Assembly (NCBI GenBank): GCA_014904985.1
Contig: MU128914.1
Coordinates: 398,880-462,879, forward strand
Length of the DNA: 64,000 nt
Direction: 5' to 3'
Source: Hydnum rufescens UP504
Taxonomy: Eukaryota > Basidiomycota > Agaricomycetes > Cantharellales > Hydnaceae
Made by a program: the position numbers and the translations under genes. Of this stretch, positions 30,946-43,745 are shown in pieces (the stretch's first letter is position 1; each line of letters starts with the position of its first letter). The notes beneath the pieces are model-generated. The model saw only the letters and a list, made by a program, of their open reading frames with translations. It was not told the origin of the DNA and made no database searches.

Positions 30946-33695
30946 ATGGCCTTATTTCCTGCCGGATCCGGCGGTGATGCTGCTGACTCTTTTGCTCCTA
31001 TTGCTGAAACGGACTCTCCAGTCATCTGGAAGTTTCCTGACTTCTATAGGAAGGTTACCTCTCCTGACTCTGCGTAAGTCATCCGGTTGCATACGTGCAA
31101 CGGCATAATAACGGATACTGTTGGTAGGCTACATGCATTTATATCAGGGGATGTCCGAGACATTGTCTGTTGCCTGGGCATGGTTAGCATAGTTTATCAC
31201 GTCCCCGCATTCCAGGTGGCTGAATGAACTTCCAGCCCTGCTATCTGCTCATGAGTGTCCACATCCAGAACCAGAGGGTGCCAATTGTCTGGTTGCGGGC
31301 GCAGAGGTGGTCGAATAGCAGGCCGGGTACAATTAAATTCTCCGCCAATCGCTCTAAGCTCGGGTATGGTTACCCTATGGTCACTACATTTGCTGCCCTG
31401 AATTTCTGTCACGTCATGGATTTTCTCAATAATATTACTCTACCCGACTTGGATCTCTACCCTTGGTTCTGGACTTGCCTCATCTTTGGAATGCTTCATC
31501 AAGGCTTCGGGGGATCTTGGGTCAAACCGCCCTCACCACGCTGGCTCAACAGCACCCTTGGTTCTTTCGCACAGCGTGCGGCCCGTATAGAATCCCTGCA
31601 GCGCCAATTTGCTATCCAGTTCCCTAATGCGGAAAAGATCTCACTCCGGGACTCGGAGAGATGGAAAAATGAGGTCACTTCTCTGTCTCAACCAGCCGAT
31701 TTAACCTTACCCGAGGAACATCTCCAAGGATCGTTGCCCAATGCGAATGGTGGTCGAGGTCGCGAAATCAACCCCTCCAATGTGCTCACCTCAAAGCCTG
31801 TCAAATTCCCGACAGGACACGATCCGCATCATCGTTCAATATCCCGAACCAGGAACCCCTTGTCTGGCCAAACCGATGAAAGGCGGCCCGTGCAACCCGC
31901 CAATCCATTGTCAACTCCAACTCCTCCGACTCTGATGTCTCCTAAGGAGACTTCCACTGGAATAGACAAAGCCACGCCCATCCTGCAACGTGTTGTGATT
32001 ATGGCTCCTTCCGCAGAAGCCTCGGGACAAGGCCCACAAGCTACCCCACCTTTTACCAATCCCCAATCCAGTCCCCCCGAAACTCCAAACTTGACTGGTC
32101 GTATTGTTCGTTTAGGCTCAACACCTATGGCCAGAGGAGGGTACTCCTCAGTCTGGAGAGGCACCTTGCTCTCTGCCACCTCCGACGACCCTCGCCAAAC
32201 TCTTCAGGTGCTCTTTTCAATTGATAGCTCCCAGAGATGTGCTAACAACCAATGCCCTAGGTCGCCCTCAAGGTGCTTCATGCTTCGTATACGGATGAGT
32301 CCACACTCAAACGGAAGCTCCTAAAGGTAATTTTATCTGACAGTTCCACCGTGGATCTTCCGTTCACGATAGGTGTAGCATCTGCAAGTAGAAATGCGAA
32401 TATGGGCCCAATTACGTCACGAGAACGTGGTGAGATTATTAGGTCATACCGAAGAACCTGAAGGGCCTGGTCTCGTTTCAATCTCGTACGTTCACGGTGA
32501 TGTGCTGAGCTTTCTAGCGAGGAATCCAAGTGTCAATCGAGAGGTTATCGTACGTTTCGATGGGTATACTTTCACTCAAATATGGGGCCCATCCCCAATT
32601 GAGCTTGATTTTTACAGTGTGCCGATGTTGCGCTGGGATTGCAATACTTGCATGAACACAAACCTCCAATTATACATGGTGATCTTAAAGGGGTATGGTT
32701 GCATACGCGGAGCAGCGGTGCTTTGCTGATGAATTGATATCCTCAGCGGAACGTGCTGATCGATGGAGAAGGAAGAGGGAGTATTTGTGATTTTGGACTG
32801 TCTATAATTCTTGATGGGGGACCTACTGGCCATACGTCATCAATCTTCGGCGGGTCCCTGCGATTTCTGGCACCCGAACTTCTTGATGAAAACACTAGAA
32901 CTGTGGAGACAGACATATATGCTTATGCATGCACTTGTATTGAGGTGCGATACATTCTTGCCGAGCGGCATGCCTTGTATCTAGCTTGTAACCCTCTATT
33001 CGCTGTAGATCTTGTTTGACCAGGAGCCCTACCACCAATTGTCCAAAGAGGCGCCCCTAATACGTGCTATATCAAATCATGAGCCTCCCTTTAAACCATC
33101 GAATGGGGAATTCACTTTTCCTTCAGTTCTGCGAATCTTGAAGCGCTGCTGGGATCACGACCGATCGAGTCGTCCACCATTGAACTTAATCATCGACACT
33201 GTAAAGCGCTGCCTGTACCGTGCCTATCGAACGAACTTGGGTATCCAACAAGGAATCGTATGTGCTCTCTCTGGATAGTACTCTGCTGATTATGCACCCA
33301 ATTATCGGTTTACAGGGGCGGCGTGTTCGATTCATGTGCCTTCCTGGCGTTGAACAAGCAAGGTTAATCTGGGTCGACGATGATGGACTGAGCATTCTAG
33401 TGAAGTGTTCGTCGTCATTCCACCAAATCCCGATTTATCAGCGTTATCGCTGGGAATTGATGGATAACCAAAACGTCGAAGGTGCGTTGCACCTCATTCT
33501 CTGACAGAAATAAAAGCTGATAAGGTCTTGGTAGACTTGGAGGGTGACCCTGATGCTTCTTCCCCTCTCTCGGGGAAAGATGAATCATCAGAGACCCTTC
33601 CCTACGTCTTAAAATGGATGGATTATTCTGCGAAATTTCGCCTCCCCTACTCGTCGAATGTGTCCTATGAGTCCTACCACAAAGCTTCTTCGTAA
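30946..33695 (+). CDS. TKL-type protein kinase, copy 1 (749 aa, 10 exons)
   Basis: Exons: 30946-31073, 31128-31191, 31236-32207, 32261-32326, 32379-32549, 32618-32692, 32747-32944, 33009-33257, 33316-33481 and 33535-33695. All phases join into one open frame. Residues 1-240 form a conserved region of unknown function (MSVHIQNQRVPIVWLRA; GMLHQGFGGSWVK). A Ser/Pro-rich linker follows, then a kinase domain (about 350-640): glycine loop GGYSSVW (first Gly replaced by Ala), lysine in VALKVL, helix-C Glu in VEMRIW, catalytic HGDLKG, CDFGLS, FLAPELL. A conserved C-terminal region of about 105 residues ends the protein. It should phosphorylate Ser/Thr or Tyr targets; the substrate is unknown. The start is uncertain: sister copies begin 13-18 codons further upstream with MA, and this copy lacks that sequence. 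Confidence 0.75.
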
Positions 33696-36600
33696 ACGGT
33701 ATGATGGATGCTAGGTTGAGAATTGATACTGGGGCTTTTAATGGAAGTATTGGAGTGGGCCGTACCCACTGGAGGTTGAGTTAAGTTGCTGGGATTCTAG
33801 TCGGAACCTCGTTTCCTTACGACTGGTCGTCATTTTCTGGCTTATTCATGGGTGCCATGTTGTTTATGTATGTGTCTATGCGACTACAAGTGTAGATATC
33901 AATTTCGGACAGATGTACATGTACGATTCAGACTTGGAGGAAGAAAGGGTAACAGATGGGCATGATACTTGGATAATTTACATCCCTAAAGGGAGGAGTA
34001 ATGCGAGAAATCAACCACAGGGAATCGGAATTTTGGAACGTCGAATGAAGCGAGAATCTGGAGGAGGGTGGGAATAAATCAGCGGCACAAAGCAGACCTT
34101 TTTGACGGACTCTTTAGTCAACTTCCGTCTTCGCGCAGATTAATTCATGTGCTGTCCGTGGAATGAAACCCTTGGGGCCCCCGAGGATATAGAAAAACGT
34201 AAACGGCATTAAAGGAACGCGAGCGGGACGCACCAGCTGTTCTCCCCCCTCGGTGTAGGATCCATCAATGATTGCTTTGTACCCGATCATTTTTCACGGT
34301 CATTCCCCCAATCCACCTCCACTCTGTCAATCGGTACCCAAGAGCAGAGCACTCACAAAACGCCTCCCGATAGCCCAGATACGCCGAAAAACCCCACGGG
34401 ACTATTCCCTATTCCACAGAGGCGATTTGCCGAGTTGTTTGTTGTGATTCTCGACATCAGAGTCTGAATCGGCCCACTCGATGCTGCAAGGGTTAGTATA
34501 CAATATGTTTGTCAGTAATTATTCAAGACCAAGGGCAGAGAAATAGACATGGGTGGACGCAGTGAAGTCCAGATAGTATCGGGTGTCCTCGACACCGCTC
34601 ATCCTGAGTTGGGAGAAAAAAAGAAAAGAAGACAGAACATAAGAGTTCCCCGGAGGTCGTGTCATCCAGATACAACCGAAGGTGCACGGTTCATCTAAAA
34701 AATGTAGCTGCTGGGCTCGCGGAGGAAAGAACGTATGGCAGTACATTACCTCACCTGGTTGCGGACACCTGGGAAGAATCCAGTTCTTGACGTGCGGATT
34801 TCTGTCCTCCTTCGACGGGAGGTTCGCACGAAATTCTTGGGACAGCTCAAAACGGGTAGTTCACCATTTCACCAGTCCCAATGAGCTCCGACTAAGGGAA
34901 AGATCAATTTATCCTGAGAGAAAGTTGGAGCGGAGCTCCAATCTCATCTGATTCTGAAGGCACTTTTCGAGTTTTCGGAGCTGTTCTCGGTGACTTGTGG
35001 TGCGTGACAGCGACGTGGAATCCTTTGTGACCTGTGACGATCTATGTAGCAATCCCCAAACAACTCGAAGGCGGCCTTGGTGTTGTACTTATCCGCAAAC
35101 AATTCATTTTTCCTCGGGGCGACTTGACAGTGTCGCGCCGCACCTCGCGAGACCGCTACGATGTTTGTTACCTTCATCTGCGATCCCTTCCCTTCGTCGC
35201 GCTTCTCAAGTGGTCTTACAGAGTCCTTCAATCGCCACATAGCATCCTATTCTCCAGTGACCGGCCCGAAGACGACGTGGTGTCTAATGAACCCGCACAG
35301 TAGGGGATGAAAACCACCCGTGGCAAATCGTACAGGTACGCTATATTTAGATGTATGGAGAGACGCTTCTCGACCTTGACTCTTACTTGACGGCCTCGTC
35401 AGTTCGTGATAGTCATTTAGCAGTATAGCCTTGTTCTTCAACCAGAAATACATCTTCCATGCCAAGCCCCCTCGCGTCCTGGGGCCGTTATTTTTCTTAA
35501 TACGGGTCGTGCGGACCGTATGAAGACGGCGAAATAGATTTACGAGGTGAGCCGGGCGAGGCTTAGTGTCCACCCAGTGGGTCTCTTATTTGCTGTGTCC
35601 ATGCAGTAATCTAGGTAAACGTACGTGATGTATCCATGTTTTGGCCGGTGTGTCGCTTCCATACTCCAGATTCGCCTCGTCCTTGCGGGGGTCCAGGGAA
35701 CTTTGGGATGCATGCCCGTCCCATTTCACGCACCTTAGGTTTTTCTGTGCTTCTCTATCATTCGGCCTGCGAGGGCGTCGTTTGGACTTTCGGATCTCAC
35801 ACGGTGCATTTTTTACGTCCACTCCCCCTTCATTTGCTCATACCTAAATAGGTGGCGAAGACACCTACGACCAACATCAGAACTCGGAGCCGCGAGGTGC
35901 CAGTGTAGCTCATTCTTTCCTTGGTCGTCTTCTGAGCCGAGCGCTAATCCGCCCCCTACTCAGGGAGAATGAAAAAAGCAACCGTGTTCCACCGTCGTTG
36001 TGCTCAGTGGTAATAGCATCGGAAGACTTGAGGGGATGGCTGCGAGACCACGGGGACGCCCAGACCACGAATATGTGTCCAAACTAGGAAGTTATAAATG
36101 AGACTCCTGCCTTCAGTTCTTTGATTTACAACTCTCGGATCATTCGACCATACGGATGTTCATGATGCCATCCTTAAGGGCTGTGGGCCCTCTTGATTTT
36201 CACGAGGTTTTGTACGTATATTTCGCACCCAATCACTAGGAACTCCGGATCTCTCCAACTTTGCCTATTCTGCACGCAGGACGGGCGCGTTCGCGTAAAC
36301 TTGCAGCACCCATGATTACCCTTAGGGATTGACAGCTCCTGGCGGATTCCCGCGAGATGCATGAGACGCTATCGGGCACGGATTTGTGTCATGAAAACCC
36401 AAGCCATCCAGCACGTGTCGGGAATGGTTCCAGTTCGTGGTCCACAATTTTCTCTGATGGGAGCAGCCAAGGCCAGAAATATGTTATGTGCCTACCGGCA
36501 TTCTGGCTCAGCCATAAGAGATTCAGAGATCCTGAAAATTCTTGGAACTCAGTGTCTCCGCCGGTTGGACTCGATTGTGCACTTCGGAGGGTTGCGGCAC

Positions 36601-37892
36601 AGGCTTTGAAGGCATCGACGAGCTCCAGATCCTACGTCTCCTTCGCAATATTCTCCCATGGTTCTCCCATGCTCTCGTATGGCTCTCTGACGAGAAGGAC
36701 ATGGACAGCCTTAATACGCCGCTTGTGCTGGAGTTTCCAGTCACACGACTCGTTATTCTTTTGTGGGTCGTTGAATGTGTTGAGAAATCGGGATCGCACA
36801 GATGTGATCCTCACGCTGATGGATGGACCTTGATCTGCGACCGCTTTCCTTTGTCACGCTTCTTCTCCAGTGATCTTCACAGAGCCGTTCAATCGCGACA
36901 TGGCAGCATATTCCCCAGTGATGGACCCGAAGACGAAGTAGTTTCCAATGAAACCTCATTGTGGCCGAGGAAAAATGCCTGGGCACAGTTATGCTATAAT
37001 AACGGTATCTGCTGATGCTATGGAGACACGCTGCTCAACCTTCCCTGACGTCGTCAGTTTGCGACTGTCCTTTAGGACCGATATGAACCTGTTCTTAAAC
37101 CGGAAACAAGTCTTCCGAGTCAGGCTTCGCATCCCGGTAAGCCTTTTTTTTCTTAATACACAGGTTGTGCGGACTATGTCAAGACGGTGAAATAAATTGA
37201 CGGAGGTGAGCCAGGGAAGATTGGTATCTGTGATGCAGTAATGTAGACGAACGTACGTGTCTTGGCCGTTGTGTCACTTCCATACTCCAGATTCGCCTGG
37301 TCTTTGCGGCCTTGAATTTCATACGGTGTATTTCTACCTCCGCTGTCTCTTCATTTGCTCGTGGCTAAATATGTGGTGAAGACACCTGCAGTCAACATCA
37401 GAGCTCGGAGGTGGCAAGGGGCTGCCTAACTTGTTCGTTGCTTGGTCGTCCTCTGAGTGGAGGGATGACTTGCCTCCCTACTCGAGGAGAACGAAATAAG
37501 GAACCATGTTCATCGTCATTGTGCTTGGTGAGAAGGATACCGGAAGACTTGAGGTGATGGCTGTGAGACTACCTTGATCCCCAGGTATGAGGATGTGTCC
37601 AAACTTGAACCGATATGGCACACAGCAAGAGGTGTTCACGTACATCATGGTTAGGATCAGCCCAGGTATATGTACTTAGAGTCTAGGAGCCGTTTACTAT
37701 GACGGGACCACAAAATTGCAAGGGTGTAGGCTTATGAGTCCCTTGAAAGTTTTGATCGAAGAGGCGGGGAGGTTTAAGTTGATCAGCCATGCTCAGGAAA
37801 GCATCATGGAAGCCCTGAGGGAGAAGGGATTGAATGTAGATCATCCGATCCAGCCACGTGGCAATGACTCATGTGTCACGTTTCTGATCCTG
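33696..37892. other. Spacer between kinase copies 1 and 2
   Basis: About 4.2 kb of spacer-family sequence shared in blocks with the other spacers; examples are a GACAGATGTAC...GAGGAAGAAAGG block at about 33910-33950 and TCATTTGCTCATACCTAAAT at about 35830. The block that normally sits about 0.5 kb before a kinase start occurs twice (about 35840 and 37355); only the second is followed by a gene. A relic of the spacer gene fragment lies at about 36100-36850. No intact gene was seen. Confidence 0.5.
36540..36850 (+). pseudogene. Spacer-borne relic frame (copy in spacer 1)
   Basis: One frame reads a peptide ending GTGFEGIDELQILRLLRNI, then LPWFSHALVWLSDE. The same frame is conserved at 42305-42450 and 49105-49250 (FRxIVPWFxHALVSLSDE). 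Conservation of frame and sense across three spacers suggests a real protein segment once, now without start, exons or neighbours. The family is not recognised. Confidence 0.3.
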
Positions 37893-40485
37893 ATGGCACG
37901 CGAAGACAGATCGCCCTTTGTCATACCTCCATGGACAACGGTCTTGTCTCCCGTTGAATCCGACGCTGATGCCACTGACACTTTTGCTGCTATCGCTGAA
38001 ATGGTCTATCCATTCGTCTGGAACACTCCTAACTTCTATAGGGAGATTACCTCCCCTAAGTCTCCGTAAGTCATCCTGTTGAATATGTGCAGCCCCAGAA
38101 TAACGGGGATTTTTGGTAGGCTGTGTGCATTTATATCAGGGGATGTCCGAGACATCGCATGTGGGCTGGGCGAGGTTGGCATAGTTTATCATGTCCTTGC
38201 GTCCCAGGTGGCTCAATCAACCTTCAGGACAGCTATCTGCTCATGAGTGTCCACATTCAGAACCAGAGGGTGCCAGTTGTCTGGTTGCGGGCGGAGACGT
38301 GGTTCTATGGCGCTCCGGGTAGAATCGAATTCTCCACCGACCGCTCTAAGCTCCGGGACACACGCAGTGATTACGCCATGGTCACCACATTTGCTACTCT
38401 GAATTTCCGTCACGCCATAGAGCTTCTCAATAATATTACTGTACCGCGCATCTACGTGGATGGAGACGATCGCTACCCTTGGCGCACGTGGTGGGCTTAC
38501 CTCAACTTCGGAATGCTTCATCAAGGCTTCGGGGGATCTTGGGTCAAACTGCCACCAAGCTGGGTTGGCGAGCAATTTGTTGCCCCAAACGCAAAGTACG
38601 CGGATATGGAATCTGTGCAACGCCAATTCGTTATCCAGTACCCAAACGCGAAAAAGATCTCACTCAGGGACCCGGAGAGATGGAAAAATGAGTCTACTTC
38701 TCTGTCCCAACCAGCTGATTTAACACTGGCAGGCACGAAAGAGAAAATAGCACATATTGGCTCAGCACCAACCTTACCGGAGGCACCATTTTCAACCAGT
38801 CCCCCCGAAACTCCCAACTTGACGGGCCGTATTGTTCGTTTAGGCTCAACACCTATGGCCACAGGCGGGTACTCCTCAGTCTGGAGAGGCAGCTTGCTCT
38901 CTCCCTCCTCCTCCTCCCCAGACCAAGCTCTTCAGGTATTGTTCTCAATTCATAGCTTCCACACGGTGTTTGTGCTAACCGCTGATGTCCTAGGTCGCCA
39001 TCAAGGTCCTTCGCGCTTCATATACGGATGAGGACACACTCAAACGGAAACTCCACAAGGTAATTTCATCTAATAATTGCACCATGAATATTTTATTCAC
39101 GACATGTATAGCGTCTTCATGTGGAAATGCGAATATGGGCGCAATTGCATCACGAGAACGTGGTGCGATTGTTAGGTCATACTGAAGAACCCGAAGGGCC
39201 TGGTCTCGTTTCAATTTCGTACCCTCACGGTAATGTCTTGAGGTTTCTAGCAAAGAATCCAAGTGTCAATCGAGAGATTATCGTGCGTTTACATCCATAT
39301 ACTTTCTCCCGAATACGGCATCCATCGCCCACTGAGTCCGATCTTTACAGTGTACCGATGTCGCGCTGGGATTACAATACTTGCATGAACACGTCCCTCC
39401 AATTATACATGGCGATCTGAAAGGGGTATGGTTGAATATCCCGAGCGATGGTGCCTTACTGATCAACTGATATCCTCAGCCGAACGTGTTGATTGACGCA
39501 GAAGGAAGAGCGAGTATTTGTGATTTCGGACTGTCTATTATTCTTGATGGGCACCCTACTGGCCATACGTCATCGAACTTCGGCGGGTCACTGCGATTTC
39601 TGGCCCCTGAGCTTCTGCACGAAAGCACTAGAACTGTGGAGACAGACATATATGCTTATGCGTGCACTTGTATTGCGGTGGGATCATTCTCCACGTACGC
39701 TCGGCTTTGTGTCTAACTTGTAATGCTCCATTCACTCCAGATCCTGTTTGACCAGGAGCCGTATCACGAACTCTCCAAAGAGGCGCACATCATGAGTGCT
39801 ATATGGAGTCATCAGCCTCCTTTTATACCAGCAAACGAGGATGGCACGTTTCCTTCAATTTTGCGAGTTTTAGAACGCTGCTGGTCTCACGACCGATCGA
39901 GTCGGCCATCAGTGGACTTAATCATCGACACTCTACAGCGCTGCCTGTATCATACCTATCGAACAAACTTGGGCATCCACCAAGGAATCGCACGTGCTCT
40001 TTCTAGATAGTACTCTACTGGATTATGAACCTAGGTTATTGGTTTACAGGGGAGGCGTGTTCGATTTATGTGCGTTCCTGGGATTGAAGAAGCAAAGTTG
40101 ATCTCGGTCGCCGACGGTGGACTGAGCATCGTGGTGGATTCTTCGAGCTCATTCCACCGAGTCCCGATCTATCAGCGTTATCGATGGGAACTGATGGGTA
40201 AGCAGAACCTCAAAAACGGCTGGGCCTTATACTCTGACAGAAGTAAAACCTGATCGAGTATTGGTAGATTCCGAGTATGACTCCGATGGATCTTGGTTGC
40301 ATAAAGCAGATCATCAGTCTTCGCCTTTCACTGCTTTCCCCTCCCTGGCGCGGAAGTTTGCATCATCATCGGAGATCCCCCCCTACGTCTCAAAATGGAA
40401 GGATTATTCCGCGAAATTCCGCCTTCTCTACTCGTTGATGGTGTCCTATGAGCCCTACAACGAGCCGACTTCGGGAACGGCATAA
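37893..40485 (+). CDS. TKL-type protein kinase, copy 2 (689 aa, 10 exons)
   Basis: Exons: 37893-38065, 38120-38183, 38228-38935, 38994-39059, 39112-39282, 39351-39425, 39480-39677, 39741-39989, 40050-40197 and 40268-40485. The start is set at an ATG in the context CTGATGGC, conserved in copies 2-6. Domain order is as in copy 1, but the linker is about 88 residues shorter. The kinase motifs VAIKVL, HGDLKG, CDFGLS and FLAPELL are intact. Intron 8 begins with GCACGT, a GC-type donor. The usual last donor is destroyed, but a GTAAGC at 40198, 7 codons upstream, is in the same phase and restores the frame. The gene therefore looks functional with a slightly altered C-terminal region. Confidence 0.75.
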
Positions 40486-43400
40486 TGGTCGCCAGGATGT
40501 GAATTGATACCAGAGTTTTTAATGGGTATTGAAGCAGGCCATGATGCGTTGGAGTCACAGGGAGGGATCATAGCCACAATTGTCTTTCGTTACAACCGCT
40601 CATTTTCTGTCTTAATCACGGGCGTCATGTTGTATATGTATATATCCGGGTACGACTGTATATAGATGCCAATTCCAGACACCTGTCGTGTACGGTTTGA
40701 GGGAGGAAAAGGTACCACCGTACATGCGTATTATACTTGGACAAATGTGACATTTAAACTCCCAGGGGGAGATTAATGTCAGTAGGGGAAATCAACCAGG
40801 CGCAATCGCCAATTTCGCAACGTTGAACGAAACAAGGGTCACGAAGACAGCGGAAAACTAGCCATACTAAGTAGAGATATCCATGGCGGCTTCTTTAGTC
40901 AATTTCCGCACAGTCCGTGTGGATTTGCGTGCTGTCTGCGGACCCCTCAAGGCCCCCGAATGATATATAAAAACACAGAGGGCATTGAAGGACCGTGAGT
41001 GGGGCGCACCAACTTTCTGGCTGTTCTCGGTCTTTCTCGTGTGTGGCCTGGGCGTGGAATCGATCAATGATTGATCCACACCAGATCATCTTCATGCATA
41101 CTTGACGGCCATTCCGCCAATCTATCCACACTATCAACGAGGATCCAAGGGGAATACACTCACAAAACGCTTCTGGACAGCCTAGATACGCCTGAGATCC
41201 CTAGAGGGCCATCTCCTTATTCCGCAGGGGGGACTCGCGCACTTGTTTTACCGATACCAGAGTCTGGGTGAGTCGGAATCGGCCCGCGCCTTGGGGCTTA
41301 GTGTGCCAGTACCCGCATATGTTGTCAGTAAGGACTCAAGACAGAGTGGAGAGAAATAAACACACGTGAACGATGCGAACATGGTGAAGGTAAGATATTT
41401 TCTGGCCCATTTGACACCATTCATCCCGAATTGGAAGAAAAGAAAACGAGCGGCAGTATCATACCATTCAGATACAATTGAAGGCCCAGAGTTGGTCAAA
41501 AAGACCTAGCTGGTGATCCCGTGGGGAAAAGAACATGTGGCATGTACAATAATTATCTCACCTAGTTGTAGTCGCCTTCGAAGAATCCGGAGTGCGGACT
41601 TCCATCCTCCTTCGACCAGAGATTCGCCCAAAATTCTTATGGCGCCTGAAAACCGGTAGTTCGCCCGCCAGCCCCAGTGTTATCAGTTCATACTGAATGG
41701 GTAGTTGGAACTTGGCTCCAGTTCATCTGAGGGGTGTTCAGCGCGACCTGTGACCGTGACAACCGGTGTGACAGTGTATCGTTCTCACTCCGACCAACTT
41801 GAAGGCGGGCTTGTATCGTAGCTACGTGCGCACAATTCACTGTGTCTCGAGACGACTTGGCAGTTGGCCCCTCGTTGACACCACCACTAGTGAAGCAGCC
41901 TTGTATCCCGAACGTGCTCTCTGCTTCTAAAATGGTCTCCTGGCCGAACTCCAGGACCGTTGTCCACTCCTGAACGCTCCAAGCTTTCGCCTCATTTACA
42001 GGTCCGACCTCGGGAGATCATATGATGGCTAGACCCGGTCTCGATCGTGCCTTGCTCGTATTTCTTTCTGACGTCCGATCCAGCTGACAGCCTCCATCAG
42101 CTGTCTGTGATTGGATTCATCCATTCCTGCTCTGTCCTACGCGTTCGAACACGTTCGACTTCATGGCCCGCAATTTCCTCTGATGGGAACCGCCGCGGCC
42201 AGAAATATGTTATATGCACAGTGGGATTCTGGTTCATCCGTAAGAGATTCGTAGATCCTGAAAATTCTTGGAGCTCCATGTCTCCACCGGTTGGTGCACA
42301 TCGGGGGGTCATGGCACAGGTACTGAAGACATCGACGAGCAACCTATCCCACATCTCTTTCGCCCTATTGTCCCATGGTTCTTCCATGCCCTCGTATCGC
42401 TCTCTGACGAGACGAAGGAGGAAGCACATGGCCGGGCTTGATACACCTCTTGTACTGGAGTTTCAGTCACACGACTTGTGGGTGGTCGAACGTGTTGAGA
42501 AATAGGGATCGTCCGATGTGATCCTCGCGCTGATGGATGCACCTTGATCTGTGGCCGGTTTTCTTCGTCACGCTTCTTCTCTAGTGACCTTCACAGAGTC
42601 GTTCAACCGCAACATGGCAGCATATTCCCCAGTGATGGTTCCGAAGACGAGGTAGTTTCAAACGAAACCTCATTGTGGCAGAGGAAAAGTGCCCGGGGAC
42701 GCAACAACGGTATGTACTGATGTATAGAGACACGCTGCTCAACCTTCTCTCTTATTTGATGGCGTCGTCAGTTTGCAACTGTCCTTTAGCATCGATGTCA
42801 TCCTGTTCTTACAACGGAAACATGTCTTCCAAGTCAAGCCCCCTCGCGTCCCGGTAGGCCCCTTTTTTCCCTAGTACGCGGGTTGTGGGTCCCCTCTCAA
42901 GACGGTGAAATACATTTACAGAGACGAGCCGGGGAAGGCTTAGTATCTTATGTGGGGCCTCTCATTTACTCTGTTGGTGCGGTAATGTAGGCAAGCATAG
43001 GTGATATATACATGTTTTGGCGGTTGTGTCACTTCCATACTCCGGATTCGTCTCGTTCTTACTGGAGTCAAAAACTAAAGGACGCTGGAATCCTATGATT
43101 TTCCCCATTCATGGTCTGTACTTCGACTGATCGTTTCGGCTCTTGGATCTCACACGGTATATTTTCTACATCCACTCTCCCTTCATTTGCTCATAGCTAA
43201 ATAGGCGGTGAAGACGCCCGCGGCCATCATTAGAACTCGGGGCGGCAAGGGGCTGGATAACTCCTCCTTTCGCTGGTCGTCTGCTGAGTGGACGGATGGT
43301 TCGCCCTCCCTACTCCGGGAGAGTGAAAAAAGCAACTGTTATCGCTGTGCTTGAAGAGAATGGTATCGGAAGACTTGAGGTGATGACTATGAGACCACCT

Positions 43401-43745
43401 CGACGCCCAGGACATGAAGATGGGTGAAAACTTCCAGCGATATGGAGGTGTCCACGTACATCATGTCCAGGATCAGTCCGGGTATATGTACTTAGCTTAG
43501 ATTCTGGGAGCCGTTCACCGTGGCAAGGACGACAAAATCGCAAGGGTGTAGGCTTATGAGTTCCTTGAAAGTTTTCGTCGAAAGAGGGTGGAGGTTTGAG
43601 TTCAGTTTGATCAGCCATGGTCAGGAAAGCATCATCCAAGCGCTGACGCAGAAGAGAAACTGATGGGGAATGGAGATTGAATGGAGGTCATCCGATCCGG
43701 ACACGTGGCCATGACTCACACTGGATTTCCGGCGTTCTGATCCTG
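40486..43745. other. Spacer between kinase copies 2 and 3
   Basis: About 3.3 kb of duplicated spacer sequence. It includes the relic frame at 42305-42450 and the promoter-proximal block (TCATTTGCTCATAGCTAAAT) at about 43185-43225, followed by a GAGAGTGAAAAAAGCAACTG block at about 43318. No intact gene was seen. Confidence 0.5.

Noticed and set aside
30707..31108. 133-codon frame overlapping kinase copy 1 exon 1
   Set aside because: It is in a different frame from the family-conserved exon and has no similarity to the other units.
32550..32730. Frames continuing past exon 5 of each kinase copy (for example the peptide ending YMVIL)
   Set aside because: They read through intron 5 and then the wrong frame of exon 6; splicing gives the expected LHEHKPPIIHGDLKG instead.
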